Shown here: piece after piece, positions 24,157-36,445 of the stretch | Position numbering within the stretch: position 1 is the first letter of the stretch | Layout: each line of letters opens with the position of its first letter | NCBI GenBank assembly: GCA_007258455.2 | Contig: VDFB02358134.1 | Span: 213,112,431 to 213,176,430, forward strand | Source: Sequoia sempervirens | Taxonomy: Eukaryota > Streptophyta > Pinopsida > Cupressales > Cupressaceae | Direction of reading: 5' to 3' | DNA length: 64,000 bases | The notes under the pieces: model-generated | The model's database searches: none | What the model was told of the DNA's origin: nothing | What the model saw: only the letters and a program-made list of their open reading frames with translations | Translations under genes and position numbers: made by a program

Positions 24157-25165
24157 GTTCTCTGAAATTACAAGTGTTGTGAAAACAACATTAAGGTAAT
24201 ATTTCTATAAATTGCCTTAATGTTTGTTATTGTTTAAATGTAGTTGATGTACTTGAGTCCTCATTGAAACTTTCTATTTTGATTTGAGTTTAGTTGGGAA
24301 AATTTGGAATAGAGGAGGAAAACTAAACTTTCCATTTTCAGTTTCAAGCTATTTGTACCTGATTTTGTGGACTTTTGGATCGATCCTTTGGAGATTAGAA
24401 GTTTCTATCTTTTTGATGTTGTTTGGAGTAGTTTGTCACACTATTTTTCAAGCTTTTTTGAGGAGCTCAAAAATGAACTAGAGTTGCTATTTTGGAGATG
24501 CAGTGAAGTTGATTTTTGCTATTTTCACTATGACGACACTTGGAGGCTATAAGTTAGAGAATTTTTTTTATTTTTATTGGTTTAGATTAATGGTTTCTTT
24601 CTCTCCTATTCACTCAGAGAGTTTGTAAACTTGTTCTTGCACTCAAATTCTGAAATTATCACTCCTTCAATTCAATAAAATAGTAGGTTTTCATTTCTCA
24701 TCTTCTTGTTTCAAATTTATAGTCACAATCTAATGCTAACTGTGATTCAAATGTAGAATCCTCTTTATGTCTTGTCATTGTAATTTTGTTTGCAAGGGTT
24801 TCATGTGATTCAGGTTGCATTTTGTGTTTTGTCTAATTAACCTCTATGAAAATAACTTTTGGATTATGTGTTTCTAGGGTAGAATTGTGAGAATCATAGT
24901 TTTTGAGACATTGTTGTGAGTGGAAAATTGTCAGAATCTTCACATTGTTGGTGAATCACCTTAGGTTTAGGATCTCTATTTTTAGCTTTTCCTTCTTCCC
25001 ATTTTCTCTGAAGGTCTATTAGATTAGGTGGTTTACTGGGGGAACCAACCCACTCTAGAGATTCACTCTCACTTACAGATTTACCCACAAATATGAGAGT
25101 GTTTCCATGTTGCAACAAGATAGGAAAGTCTAACTTGGCTAAGGGTGCATTCCCGGTTGCCAACA
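24157..25165 (+). repeat. 5' LTR of the outer plus-strand element (start approximate)
   Basis: From about 24750 to 25165 it matches 34597-34869 plus 38042-38171, which is the 3' LTR split by an insertion. The end GTTGCCAACA lies five bases before a primer-binding site. The start is uncertain: 24157 (TGTTCTCTG) is one candidate and about 24256 another. The minus-strand open stretch at 24894-25334 falls mostly inside the LTR and is not a gene. Confidence 0.65.
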
Positions 25166-25170
25166 ATTTT

Positions 25171-25188
25171 TGGCACGCCCAGTGGGAC
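25171..25188 (+). promoter_or_regulatory. primer-binding site
   Basis: TGGCACGCCCAGTGGGAC follows the LTR end after ATTTT. It is related to the site at 4632. The tRNA is not identified. Confidence 0.65.
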
Positions 25189-25337
25189 TCTAGAGTCTTG
25201 TCTTTAGAGTTTTTTTTGAAATTGTAAGTTGTTGTTTTGCATATGCAACACTTTTTTTTTTTTCCTATAGTGGTCTCAAAAATATACCCCACAACTCCAA
25301 ATTTATGGTTGCATTGTAGATTTAATGTGAACAACTT

Positions 25338-25455
25338 ATGAGAACGATCGAGAAAAAATCTAGTCTAGCTACCCTTGAATATTTACAGCTCTCTTCACCA
25401 AGAAGGAGAGGTAGAACACCAAGGAGGTCTTTTGATTCAACAAGGAGGGCAAAAT
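25338..25455 (+). pseudogene. gag N-terminus of the outer element, part 1
   Basis: ATG at 25338 opens a basic N-terminus (including SSPRRRGRTPRRSF). It is interrupted at 25455 by the minus-strand gypsy element. After removal of that element and one 5-base target copy, the frame runs directly into 33432 onward. Confidence 0.65.
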
Positions 25456-27082
25456 TGGTGTATGGTGAACCAAAGCTTTCTTGCACAATCTTTTAGAAGA
25501 CCTTTTCACTGTCTCCTTCCTGGAACCTGACACCAATGGGTTCTTGTTGTGCTTGGATGATTAACCAGGTCCTACTCCAACTCTTCTCCAAGAGTTTTCC
25601 ACTTGTGCTTTACCTTGGAAGACCAACACCTCTTTTGAAATTGGTATACTCTCTCTTGGACTTAGAAGAATCCAAGTACCAACATCACATACAATCTTGA
25701 ACTGTTGCAGGGGAGTTAGAGGTACTGTAAACATGCATTTCACATCTAGTTGGATCCATTTAGGATGGTATTCAATCTTCACACTACCCACTTTCAAGAA
25801 TTTGCCTTGGTGAGGCCTAATTCCTTGTAGCCCTTACTAGTCACCTTTTTTCTTTTCTTGCTTTAACTTGCCAAACAACCTAGCAAATAAACTTCATTTC
25901 CAGACACCCTTTTTGAGCCTTTAAATGTTTCACAGGGTTCCATACCTCTGTCTCCTCCGTACAGTAGGTTCCTACAATCAAGGGTAAAAGGGCTATTAGG
26001 CCTAATTCTTAGGGTTTCAATGATCTCCTCCTAATTTCTCACACAAATGGATTGGTTGAAGCTTCAATCCTTCTGGCATGTGAAGATCCTATCTTATGCT
26101 ACCTGATACCATGCTTGTTCCATACAATACTTGTAACCCCTGTCTATATTCTTCACTTTTTACCATCAAACTCCTAACTGGACTATCCTAGCTCGCCTAG
26201 GGTTTGATTTTAAAAATGCTTGCTCGCCTTCCCATGACTCCTATTGCTAAATATTTACAGTTCATTGGCTCCCCTTCCATACCCAACTAATCTCAGGAAG
26301 ATCCCATGGTCAAAGTTTATGGGGGATCCATGAAGAGACTAACTGGACTGTACAAACTAGAAAACTCTCTACAACCTCAACTTATGAATTCAAAGCACTA
26401 AATCAATTCAAAGCAACTTGATTACCAAATGGAAGATACTCAAAACTATTGTATAAACACAAATCTACTAAGAAATCAACACTCCTAATTCATCTAATAG
26501 CACTGTCACACAAGAACATACGGTATACACAGAAAATGCAGAAAATTCTCTATTCCTTCAAACCAAAAACTTGATTACAATGCATTCTAACTGCTTGTCT
26601 ATGAGCCACCCACCTACATAGATGCCTTTGCCATATTTTAAGGGAAGTTGATCAATCCCATACTCCTAATTTTTAGGGAATCCAAGACAACTAAGTTGCA
26701 TGCAACCTAACAATGTTGTCATGCAACTTTGCAACATTCTTGCAACTTTGCCATCATCCTACATCTTAGGACCTCAATCTCCTTGATTCTGAGCCAACAA
26801 CTCCCCTAACTTCCTCTTGGAATCTTCTAACAACTTAGATGTTTTTAGCACACATTTAATGCTTTACATTCCAACATAAGCTATCTAAGGCTAATTAAAG
26901 CAAAATTTAACAACAATGAGTAAACTAAGATGACTTTAGTCCTAGTGACTAACTTACCACACACAATCAAGACCTTCTAAGGTCCAAAGTAAACACACCA
27001 TTATCCTAACTTGGCTAAGGTCAGGTACAAGCCAAAATTGATAACAAGCAAAATGGAGGTTAGCCTAGGTGCTCCTGCACCA
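25456..27082 (-). repeat. 3' LTR of the gypsy element
   Basis: 1627 bp, aligned along its length with 31800-33426. Ends TGGTG and CACCA. The open stretch 25561-25797 inside it has no domain. Confidence 0.93.
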
Positions 27083-27094
27083 TCCTCCCCAAAA
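27083..27094 (-). promoter_or_regulatory. polypurine tract of the gypsy element
   Basis: On the minus strand TTTTGGGGAGGA abuts the 3' LTR start. Confidence 0.85.
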
Positions 27095-27103
27095 CAAAAG
27101 ATT

Positions 27104-28347
27104 TCAATCCACCCTTGGATTGAGCAAGTTGAGATCAATGCCCAACTTCTTGAACTTTGATTCCTTGATCCACATTACATCAGCATCAGGTTGACCATGT
27201 CTTTTAATCAAATGTTCTTTGTATTCTTTGGTTCTAGTCCTCTTATAGACCCTAGTATCCAGTACACTGTCAGCTTGTTTGACTGTAGCAGAGGGCAGTT
27301 TGAGTTCGTCCACATCTTGGATGACTTCATGGAGGGTCTGATCCATGTTTGGTGGTGGTCCTTTGTAATGAACTAGATCTGCAATGTTAAAAATAGGGGA
27401 CAGTCCATTGTCATCTGGTAACTGCACCTTGAAAGCATTGTTTCCATATTTCTCTAAGATAGGACATGGACCTATCCTCTTCATTTGCAACTTATGAGGG
27501 ACTCCTTTCTGTAGTCTAGACTTGTTTAAATGCACCATCACCAAATCTCTGACATGGAATTGTACTTCTCTTCTATGCTCATCCACCTTGGTCTTATACT
27601 TCATGGTATTTTCTGCCAATGTCTTTCTGACTATATCATGAATCTCCTGCATTACATAGGAAAAATCATCAGCATAACCAATTCCCTTGACTCCATCCTT
27701 CAAGTCTCTCAGCTCATAGACACCTCGAGGATGTGATCCATAGAAAATTTCAAAGGGACTCTTCCCTGTTGATCTGTTGACAGTATCATTATAGGCATAT
27801 TCAGCTTGCCCAATCAACTGATCCCATTGTTGACCATACTCCTTGGTCAAGCATCTTAATAGATTTCCAATTGTTCTATTTACAACTTTGGTCTGACCAT
27901 CAGTTTGGGGATGGTATGCAGATCCAAAAGATAGATTAGTGCCCAATCTTTGCCAAAGAGTCTTCCAAAAATGACTCATGAACTTAGTGTCTCTGTCTGA
28001 TACAATGCTGATTGGTAATCCATGAATCCTTACTATCTCTTTGAAGAAAAGAGAAGCTATTTGACTGGCATCATTGGTTGTTTTACATGGCAAAAAGTGA
28101 GCAATTTTGTTGAATCTATCCACAACCACATAAACATTGACCATGCCTTGTCTGTCTTGGGTAACCCAACTAGAAAATCCATACTCAAACATTCCCATGT
28201 CCTAGTAGGCATAGGCAGTGGTTGGTATAGGCCTGCATTTGAAGAAGTACCCTTGGCCTTTTGACACACCATACAACTCTCCACATACCTCCTAACATCT
28301 AGGTTCATCCTTGGCCAATAGTAAAACCTTTGAACAAGTTCTTGAGT
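27104..28347 (-). pseudogene. integrase of the gypsy element, with chromodomain-like C-terminus
   Basis: Two overlapping frames meet near 28200-28180. The zinc-binding Cys pair CMVCQKAK lies at about 28270; the core begins with SMDFLVGLP, then IVSDRDTKFMSHFW (second Asp). The third catalytic position, normally Glu in QTEVVNR, reads Lys (TDGQTKVVNR, about 27890), a single G-to-A change at a CpG, so the DDE triad is broken. After the GPFxI-like segment (RIGPCPILEKYG) the tail reads LDTRVYKRTRTKEYKEHLIK and IKESKFKKLGIDLNLL, resembling the chromodomain tail that guides chromoviruses to heterochromatin. One frameshift is present. Integrase joins cDNA to the chromosome. Confidence 0.9.
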
Positions 28348-29306
28348 CTATGTGATCCCAAAGTGACCACTTAATGCACCATTATGCTTTTCTTGTATCA
28401 AATTCTCTCTAATGGAACCTCTAGGAACACATAGTTGATTGCCTTTAAACAAAAGATCACTTTGCAAAGTATATTCAACATATTTACTATGAAAATGATT
28501 CTTGTATTCAGCACATACCTTATAGATGTCTGCAAAATATTCATCATCTGCATATAGATCCTTGAAATGATCTATTCCCATGCTCTTCAACTGAATCTCT
28601 TGAATGGTGAGGAATCTTCTACTCAAGGCATTTGCTACCTTGTTGAGAACTCCTTTCTTGTGCTTGATATTGAAGGTGTAAACTTGCAGGTACTCCACCC
28701 ATTTCATGTGTCTGTGATTCAACTTCTCTTGTGAATTTAGGAAACTAAGTGTTTGGTTGTTTGAATACACTATGAATTCCTTGGGAAGCAAGTAGTGTCT
28801 CCATTTCCTTAAAGCCTAGACCAATGCATACATCTCAAGGTCATAAGAAGAATACTTCTTCTTGGCTTCACTTAGCTTCTCTAAATGAAAAGCCACCGGT
28901 CTGCCCTCTTGATTGAGAACAACTCCAATAGCCACATTGCTTGCATCACACTCTATAGTGAATAGCTTTTCAAAGCTTGGCAACACCAAAACAGGTTGGG
29001 TAGCTATCTTTTCTTTCAACAACTCAAAACTTTTGTTAGCTTGCTCATTCCACACAAACTTAGTCTTCATTCCTCCTTTAATGGTATCCAACATAGGAGC
29101 ACAAATAGCACTAAACTATCTTATGAACTTCCTATAGTACTGAGAAAGACCATGGAAGCTTCTTACCTTTGTTGTTGTCTTTGGAGTAGGCCAATTGAGG
29201 ATGGCTTCCACTTTGTTGCTGTCCATCTTCAAGTTGCCATGTGATAGCACAAATCCAAGGTACACTAGCTCTGTTTTGATGAACTCACACTTTTCCAAAT
29301 TGATCA
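28348..29306 (-). pseudogene. RT connection, RNase H and integrase zinc region of the gypsy element
   Basis: 29310-29116 carries the RT thumb and connection (EKCEF..TELVYLGFVLS, then a YYRKFI segment). 29094-28816 opens RNase H with [18 protein letters not shown]. 28791-28348 continues with FIVYSNNQTLSFLN and VLNKVANALSRR. The conserved Asp of YSDxQ and of VADALSRR are both Asn here, so RNase H is expected to be inactive. It ends with the HNGALSGHFG histidines of the integrase zinc finger. Stops separate the three parts (near 29115, 28815 and 28347). Confidence 0.9.
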
Positions 29307-29813
29307 TCAACTTCTCCTCCTATAGCTTTGGAAAACCAACTCTATTTGTTTGAGGTGCTCCTCTCTTGTTTTGCTAAATATCAGTATATCATCAAGATAC
29401 ACCACTACAAATTTGCCGATGTATTCTTTGAGGATCTCATTCATGAGTCTCATGAATGTGGAGGGGGCATTAGACAATCCAAATGGCATTACCAGCCACT
29501 CATAAAGACCCTCATTAGTTTTGAAGGATTTTTTCCACTCATCTCCCTCATGTATCCTAATTTGGTGATAACCACTCTTTAAATCTATCTTGGTATAGTA
29601 CCTAGCTTCACCTAGACAATCCATGAGATCTTCAATCCTGGGGATAGGGAACCTATACCTGATGGTTATCTTATTTATGGCCTTGGAATCAGTACAAAGC
29701 CTCCATTCTCCTCCCTTTTTAGGTGCTAAGATAGTGGGTACTGCACATGGACTGATACTTTTCCTAATGAGACCTTGGTTGAGGAGTTCTTCAATTTGCT
29801 TAGATTTCCTCAT
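29307..29813 (-). pseudogene. reverse transcriptase core of the gypsy element
   Basis: 168 residues. [19 protein letters not shown], then [45 protein letters not shown] and the catalytic YLDDILIFS are all in order, so the polymerase core motifs are intact. The 5' end overlaps the gag-protease frame with a shift near 29810, and the 3' end shifts near 29310. RT copies element RNA into cDNA in cytoplasmic particles. Related to Ty3/gypsy, not copia, by gene order and motif set. Confidence 0.92.
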
Positions 29814-31758
29814 TTTGTTGAGGAGTCATCTTGTATGCTGCTTTATTTGGTAGGGTAGCCCCTAGTATCAAGTCTATCCTATGACTTATGGCTCTCTTAG
29901 GGGGTAATGTTGCTAGTTTTCCACTGCTTACAATGCCTTCATAGGTCTGCAACATTTTCTGTATCTCCTTATGTAACTCTAGTTTTTCAGCTTCTTTCTC
30001 ATTGCTTACCTCCCTTGGCCTTAACATCACTGCATAGCCAACTCCTTCTCCTTCTTCCAAGGCTTCTAGGAACTCTTTTTCACCAACCATGAGTAGTTTA
30101 GGACCTGCTGTCTGCACCTCTGTATCTTCTAGCAAAGACTGAATTTTGAAGGTTTCCTTATCTTTCTTGAAGGTATAGGAATTCTTTGCTCCATCATGCA
30201 CAGCTTGGCGATCAAATTGCCATGGTCTACCTAGGAGCAAGTGGCATGCATCCATAGGTAATACATCACACAAGACTTTGTCCTTGTACCTACCAATTGA
30301 GAACTCCACCCATGCTTGTTCATTCACTAGGACATGTTGACCTTTATTGAGCCATGTGACCTTGTAAGGATTGGTGTGGGGTATCCTTGTCAACTTCAAC
30401 TTGTTGACTACCTCCTCTGACACAATATTGTCAGTAGATCCTGAGTCAATGATGACTCTACACACTTTCCCCATCATCTTGCATTTTATCCTAAACAGGG
30501 ACCTCCTTTGGCTTGGCTCTTCTTTAACCAGTTCCTTGATCAAAGTTCTCATCATGAGGTTCTCACCTTCCTCTGAATTCAATGGTACTTCAGGATGTTT
30601 ATTTGCTGCAGCTGTCTCATCATGAACCAGGTTAGTTCTCTTGTCACCTCCATGTGAGGTACCACCTTTCTCTGGACATCTATAGGCTGGGTGTCCCATC
30701 TGATTGCAGTGGTAGCATTTCATGTTGGTAAAGTAGTTACTTCTTCCTTGTCCACCACTTCTTCCTCTAGAGCTAGGGCCTCTTCCTCTAACACCTCTAC
30801 TAGAGCTTCCTTCTTGTTGCTCAGAGTATCTGACTTCTCCTTGGGCCCTTGGTTCTGAAATCCTTCCACCATAACCACCTCTTTGTCCTCTGCTATCTTT
30901 CCCTTTACCTCTACTTTTGGGGCTTTGTTCTTGCTTCTTTTTTCCTTTCTCCTCTATCTTTAAGGCCATTTGATAGCATTGGCAGATGGTTTTGAAGTTC
31001 ACTAGGCTCATGTCTTCTTGGATAGACCACTTAATCCCATTCAAATACCTTGCTAGCTTGATGCTTTCATCTTCAACCACCTTTGATCTGAGGAAAATTT
31101 TTTGAAACTCCTCGGTGTATGTTTGAACATCCATATATTTTTGCCTAAGATTGTGTCTTCTCCTATGCAACTGAACTTCATAGTCACCAGGTAGATAGGT
31201 CTGCCTTATTTTAGTTACCATTCCTCTCCATGTAACTATGGAACCCTTGCCTTCTTTCTCTCTTTCAACTTGTACAAATTTCCACCATGTGGGAGCTGCT
31301 CCTCTCAACCTTGACTTGGCCACCTTTAATTTTTGGGCCTCTATTATACCATCACATTCAAAGTGATTTTCAATATTCTCAATCTAGTCCACAACTGAAT
31401 TAGGGTCCATTTGTCCACTGAATAGTGGCACTCCTTCCAAAGCTTTGCCACTTAAGGCCTGCAATGCCTTCAAGAATGGTTCTTCAGCAAGAACAGGGTT
31501 AGGTTTTGGAGCTTCCTCCTCCAAGTCCTCTTCTTTTTCCTTTGCTTCCTGCTCTTCCTTCTATTCTATCTTATCCTTCACTTTGTCTGCCATTTCTTGG
31601 ACTTCATCCAAGAGCTTCTCCATTCAAGACAACCTTTCTCTTAGTAGCCGGTTGTCCTCCTCTTGCTCTTCTACCTTCTTAGCTAACTCAACATTAGTCA
31701 CCATGGTTCTTTCCTCCTCTGGTGTGTTCTCTCCCACTGACTCAGTGGGCTGCAACAT
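29800..31758 (-). pseudogene. gag-protease of the gypsy element, with three premature stops
   Basis: ATG at 31758 opens MLQPTESVGENTPEEE and a coiled-coil-like KKVEEQEEDNRLLRERL. In-frame stops at 31626-31624, 31563-31561 and 31386-31384 break the N-terminal part. From 31323 it is open for 507 residues. It carries the gag core (GAAPTWWKFV, YTEEFQKIFL), an Arg/Gly/Ser-rich stretch, one CCHC knuckle (CYHCNQMGHPAYRC, about 30717-30676), then retropepsin with VIIDSGSTDNIVS (active Asp present) and LLLGRPWQFD. It ends in the TP-rich approach to RT, where a frameshift near 29810 occurs. Typical single-frame gag-pol arrangement for this group. Confidence 0.92.
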
Positions 31759-31784
31759 CAATCACAAGCCTTGATCAAACAAAA

Positions 31785-31796
31785 GCTCTGATACCA
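31785..31796 (-). promoter_or_regulatory. primer-binding site, initiator tRNA-Met
   Basis: On the minus strand TGGTATCAGAGC lies three bases inside the 5' LTR end. It is the standard plant initiator-methionine tRNA complement. Confidence 0.9.
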
Positions 31797-31799
31797 ATA

Positions 31800-33426
31800 T
31801 GGTGTTTGGTGAACCAAAGATTGCTTGCACAATCTTTTAGAAGACCTTTTCACTGTCTCCTTCCTGGAACCTGACACCAATGGGTTCTTGTTGGGCTTGG
31901 GTGATTAACCAAGTCCTGCTCCAACTCTTCTCCAAGAGTTTTTCACTTCTGCTTTACCTTGGAAGACCAACACCTCTTTTGAAATTGGTATACTCTGTCT
32001 TGGACTTAGAAGAATCTAAGTACCAACATCACATACAATCTTGAACTATTGCAGGGGAGCTAGAGGTACTGTAAACATTCCTTTCACATCCAATTGGATC
32101 CATTTAGGATGGTATTCAATCTTCACACTACCCGCTTTCAAGAATTTTCCTTGGTGAGGCCTAATTCCTTGTAGCCCTTACTAGTCACCTTTTTGCTTTT
32201 CTTGCTTTAACTTGCCAAACAACCTAGAAAATAAACTTCATTTCCAGGCACCCTTTTTGAGCCTTTAAATGTTTCACAGGGTTCCAGACCTCTGTCTCCT
32301 CCGTACAGTAGGTTCCTACAATCAAGGGTAAAAGGGCTATTAGGCCTAATTCTTAGGGTTTCAATGATCTCCTCCTAATTTCTCACACAAATGGATTGGT
32401 TGAAGCTTCAATCCTTCTGGAATGTGAAGATCCTATCTTACCCTACCTGATACCATGCTTATTCTGTACAGTACTTGTAACCCCTGCCTATATTCTTCAC
32501 TTTTTACCATCAAACTCTTAACTGGACTGTCCTAGCTCGCCTAGGGTTTGATTTTAAAAATGCTTGCTTGCCTTCCCATGACTCCTATTGATAAATATTT
32601 ATAGTTCATTGGCTCCCATTCCATACCCAACTAATCTTAGGAAGATCCCATGGTCAGAGTTTATGGGGGAGCCATGAAGAGACTAACTGGACTGTACAAA
32701 CCAGAAAACTCTCTACAACCTCAACTTATGAATTCAAAGCCCTAAATCAATTCAAAGCAACTTGATTACCAAATGGAAGATACTCAAAACTATTGTATAA
32801 ACACAAATCTACTAAGAAATCAACACTCCTAATTCATCTAATAGCACTGTCACACAAGTACATATGGTATACATAGAAAATGTAGAAAATTCTCTATTCC
32901 TTCTAACCAAAAACTTGATTACAATGCATTGTAACTGCTTGTCTACGAGCCACCCACCTACGTAGATGCCTTTGCAATATTTTAAGGGAAGTTGATCAAT
33001 CCCATACTCCTAATTTTTAGGGAATCCAAGACAACTAAGTTGCATGCAACCTAACAATGTTGTCATGCAACTTTGCAACATTCTTGCAACTTTGCCATCA
33101 TCCTACATCTTAGGACCTCAATCTCCTTAATTCCGAGCCAACAACTCCCCTAACTGCCTCTTGGCATCTTCTAACAACTTAGATGTGTTTAGCACACATT
33201 TAATGCTTTACATTCCAACATAAGTTGTCTAAGGCTAATTAAAGCAAAATTTAACAACAATGAGTAAACTAAGATGACTTTAGTCCTAGTGACTAACTTA
33301 CCACACACAATCAAGACCTTCTAAGGTCTAAAGTAAACACACCATTATCCTGACTTGGCTAAGGTCAGGTACAAGCCAAAATTGATAACAGGCAAAATGG
33401 AGGTTAGCCTAGGTGCTCCTGCACCA
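31800..33426 (-). repeat. 5' LTR of the gypsy element
   Basis: 1627 bp, same length as the 3' copy. Ends TGGTG and CACCA. Confidence 0.93.
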
Positions 33427-34596
33427 GAAATCCACACATTTGGAGCTCAGTCCCATTATTTCTGTGAAGAGGAGCCCAACTCCTATATCTCAAGCACCAC
33501 CTATGGCAAGACAATTTTCCTTCACACTGGTATTTAATGGGGGCAACCCGTTATTGCTAGCTCAAAATGATGACATCCCAATTGTTACACTTAAAGGGCT
33601 TTCATACTTCACTGGTGAAGAGTAAACCGCCCCTATTGAACATATCACTGGGGTTGTGGCAACCCTATGTTCAGTGTGCAATGTGACAAAAGAGAATGTG
33701 GCTATAAGATTGTTGGCTACTTTGTTGAAGGGGAAAGCTCTTCAGTGGTTCAGAGGGCTTCTGGCCAACTCCATTGCAACATGGGATCAACTTGGTGATG
33801 GCCTACACTAGCAGTTCATGGATAAGTCATATGACCTTTTATTGCTAGAGTAGTTAAGCACCATCAAACAAGCTCCCCATGAAAACATGGTTGATTTCAA
33901 TTATCGGTTCTAGAGAACTTGGGATAGGATCCCTCTGATAGTTAAACCCTCACCCGAGCACGCTTTCTTATTCTTCCTAAAAGCCCTGAATAGCAAAATT
34001 TTAGTTATGATATAGTCCATGGGAGGGTTTACATTGCCAAATGCCTATGATATCACAATAAGGGTAGAAAATTGTCTCATTTAGGTAAGGAAAATAGCCC
34101 GAAGACCACCTATGCCTATTTTCCCTGAAATTTAGCCACCTATCCCTATGAATTTGCCTCATATAGTTGTTGTACCACTAGTCCCAGTGATAGGTTACCA
34201 GGCTGTTGCCTAGGAAAATACCATCCTAAACCAAACCAAAGAAATATAAGAAATAAAGAATATGTTGTAATCCTTCGGTAAAACCTTCAGTAATGAATTT
34301 TTGAGCCTTAAGAAGCAAGTCAACCAAGAACATAGGCCTTACCAAGCTCCTTATCAGCAAAATCAATAGAATAGGCCACCTTTTCAGAATGATTTCCAAA
34401 ATCAAAAGAGGAATTTTACTCCCAAGCCTTTTCGGCCCTTTGATCCCAATGTTGTTGGCCCCACAAGGGAACTCATATCATAGAACAACTTGGCTCAAGA
34501 ACATGATTGGTGCTACCTGTGTAATCAACCACACAATCAGGCTGCGTGCATGAGTAGGATGGAGAATCAAGCTCTCATAGTGCAGAATCTTCTTTA
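33427..34596 (+). pseudogene. gag of the outer element, part 2, with zinc knuckle
   Basis: Continues part 1 in frame from 33432. It reads MARQFSFTLVFNGGNP, ends at 33625, then after a stop shows the gag core TLLKGKALQWFRGLL and ATWDQLGDG, with further stops. QN..NRPPFQNDFQNQ-type linker sequence follows, then CYLCNQPHNQAAC, a zinc-knuckle variant with CX2CX3HX4C spacing. At about 34597 the gag runs straight into 3' LTR sequence, so protease, RT and integrase plus the first part of the 3' LTR are deleted. The element could not have supplied its own enzymes in this form. Confidence 0.75.
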
Positions 34597-34869
34597 TTTC
34601 TTGTCATTGTAAGTTTGTTTGCAAGGGTTTCATGTGATTCAAGTTGCATTTTGTATTATGTCTTATTAACCTCTATGTAAATCACTTTTTAATTATGTGT
34701 TTCTAGGGCGGGATTGTGAGAATCATAGTTTTTGAGACATTGTTGTGAGTGGAAAATTGTTAGAATCTTCACATTGCTGGTGAATCGCCTTAAGTTTAGG
34801 ATCTCTATTTTCAGATTTTCCTTCTTCCCCTTTTCTCTGAAGGTCTATTAGATTAGGTGATTTATTGGG
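34597..34869 (+). repeat. 3' LTR of the outer element, left piece
   Basis: Matches about 24750-25032. It is cut at 34869 by the insertion that starts TGTTACCCC; the LTR resumes at 38042. Confidence 0.8.
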
Positions 34870-35505
34870 TGTTACCCCAAAATTCAAACTCAAAAAATTT
34901 CAAGTTTTTGTGTATTCCTATGTATCCTCCTTGAACTTGCGAAATCACAAAGACAATTAAATTTGAAAATATATTAAATATGATGGAAAATATTTTTGTA
35001 GGTTTGCTCCTAACCTTGTTGATCCCAATATGAAAATTTTCCATGCTCAAATCTCTCACCGTTTTGCAAAATATCAAGCTTCATTTTTTACCATTCGTGA
35101 GCCACAAATTAAGAAAAAATCTGATTTTTATGTTGCTGGGGGTTAAAATCCTTATGGGTTTTTCTCATGAGTACATTATCATTATTCTTGCCAAATTTTG
35201 TACAAAACAAAGCTAGCAACAGTAAGTTATGGCATTTTTTGTCCAAAAGTAACATGTTTAGTCCAATGGTTCAAATAGAAAATGATTTTGGTTAAAGTTA
35301 GAAGTTTCTAAGTAGCTCCAAGTATTGTATGGTTTTAGGATGAGTCCCATCAATTTTTGGTGTTTTTAAATATGCCCATTTTCTTTGTTGTCGGGTGATT
35401 TAAAGGTTAGGAAGCTGCAAAGTTTCCTGAATCATAGGTTCTAAAGTTCAAGATATCCGTGACTACCTGATTTCTCCTATGAGTATGCCTTCTCTTTGAC
35501 AAAAA

Positions 35506-35823
35506 TTGTTGAAGTTTTTGAACCCTCATCTCTGCCGACACCCCTTGAGAAACATGAGTTTGTGTAGGAATAATGGTGATCTTTGGAAAGATTCTTCACA
35601 AAATGAGAAGCATATCAATTGTGCACATGGAGAATATTTCCCTTTTGATGGTTCATATATCGTCAAAGTTACAATCCATGGTCTCATCAGTTCTACTCAA
35701 TACTCTCACAAATATGATTGTGGGAAAATTGCGATGAAATGGTCGTTGTTTCCCGTAAAGAAACATATGATCACTTCTCAAGGAATTACAATGGAAAAGA
35801 TGAAAATATTCAAACGGTTTTAA
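35506..35823 (+). pseudogene. open stretch inside the insertion, unidentified
   Basis: 105 residues open from ATG; contains NNGDLWKDSSQNEKHINC and FPFDGSYIVKV. No family recognised. It precedes the RNase J-like fragment on the same strand in another frame, so it could be a captured exon or noncoding sequence open by chance. Confidence 0.25.
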
Positions 35824-36082
35824 TTGATGATGATGGTTGATTTTCTATAGCAGAAGAGAAAGTATGTGATGTTGCTTGTAATGCATCAATACATGATGCA
35901 GTATTGCTGATTAAATCAATGTCACCGACTAAGTATGTGAATAGATAGATCTCATCTCATGTTGTGAACTATTTGAAAAAATACGTCACAGAGATGTGGT
36001 CTCTGAGAATGCTATATTCGTGTAGAGACATGAAACGCTACATGGCAGAGGAAGCAAGACAATATTTTATCATACTGATGAA

Positions 36083-36378
36083 CATGATGAGAGAAACATA
36101 ATATCATGAGGTGAATGGCATCTGATGCTTGGCATTTCTCATCTTAGAAATAGAAGAGTTATTTCTAATGGTTTCAACCATCTTGGAAAGGATAAATTGT
36201 AGTTGATGTACAATGATGGAGATAAAGCATTTGAATATTCAACATCCCTATACATTGATGAGCGGATGAAAATAGCCCTAGATGGAATTGTGATTGCTAG
36301 TATAGGGATCAAAAGGCATATGAAAACATCTTTAGATGGATGCACAATTTTTTAATCAATCACAGTCAGGACTAAAAG

Positions 36379-36445
<67 letters not shown>

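Larger units (their letters stand above)
25451..33431 (-). mobile_element. complete but inactive Ty3/gypsy element (chromovirus-like), with target duplications
   Basis: The element itself is 25456-33426, with two 1627-bp LTRs. Both LTRs have TGGTG...CACCA ends. The flanking target copies are AAAAT (25451-25455) and GAAAT (33427-33431), one mismatch. On the minus strand the order is 5' LTR, PBS for initiator tRNA-Met, gag, protease, RT, RNase H, integrase with a C-terminal chromodomain-like tail, PPT, 3' LTR. The LTRs differ at about 11 of the first 220 aligned bases by eye, so the insertion is not recent. Multiple stops, frameshifts and catalytic changes make it dead. It lies in the gag of another element. 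Confidence 0.93.

Noticed and set aside
25561..25797. Minus-strand ORF in the gypsy 3' LTR as a gene
   Set aside because: Within the LTR and without a domain; the sister LTR has differing bases and no better reading.
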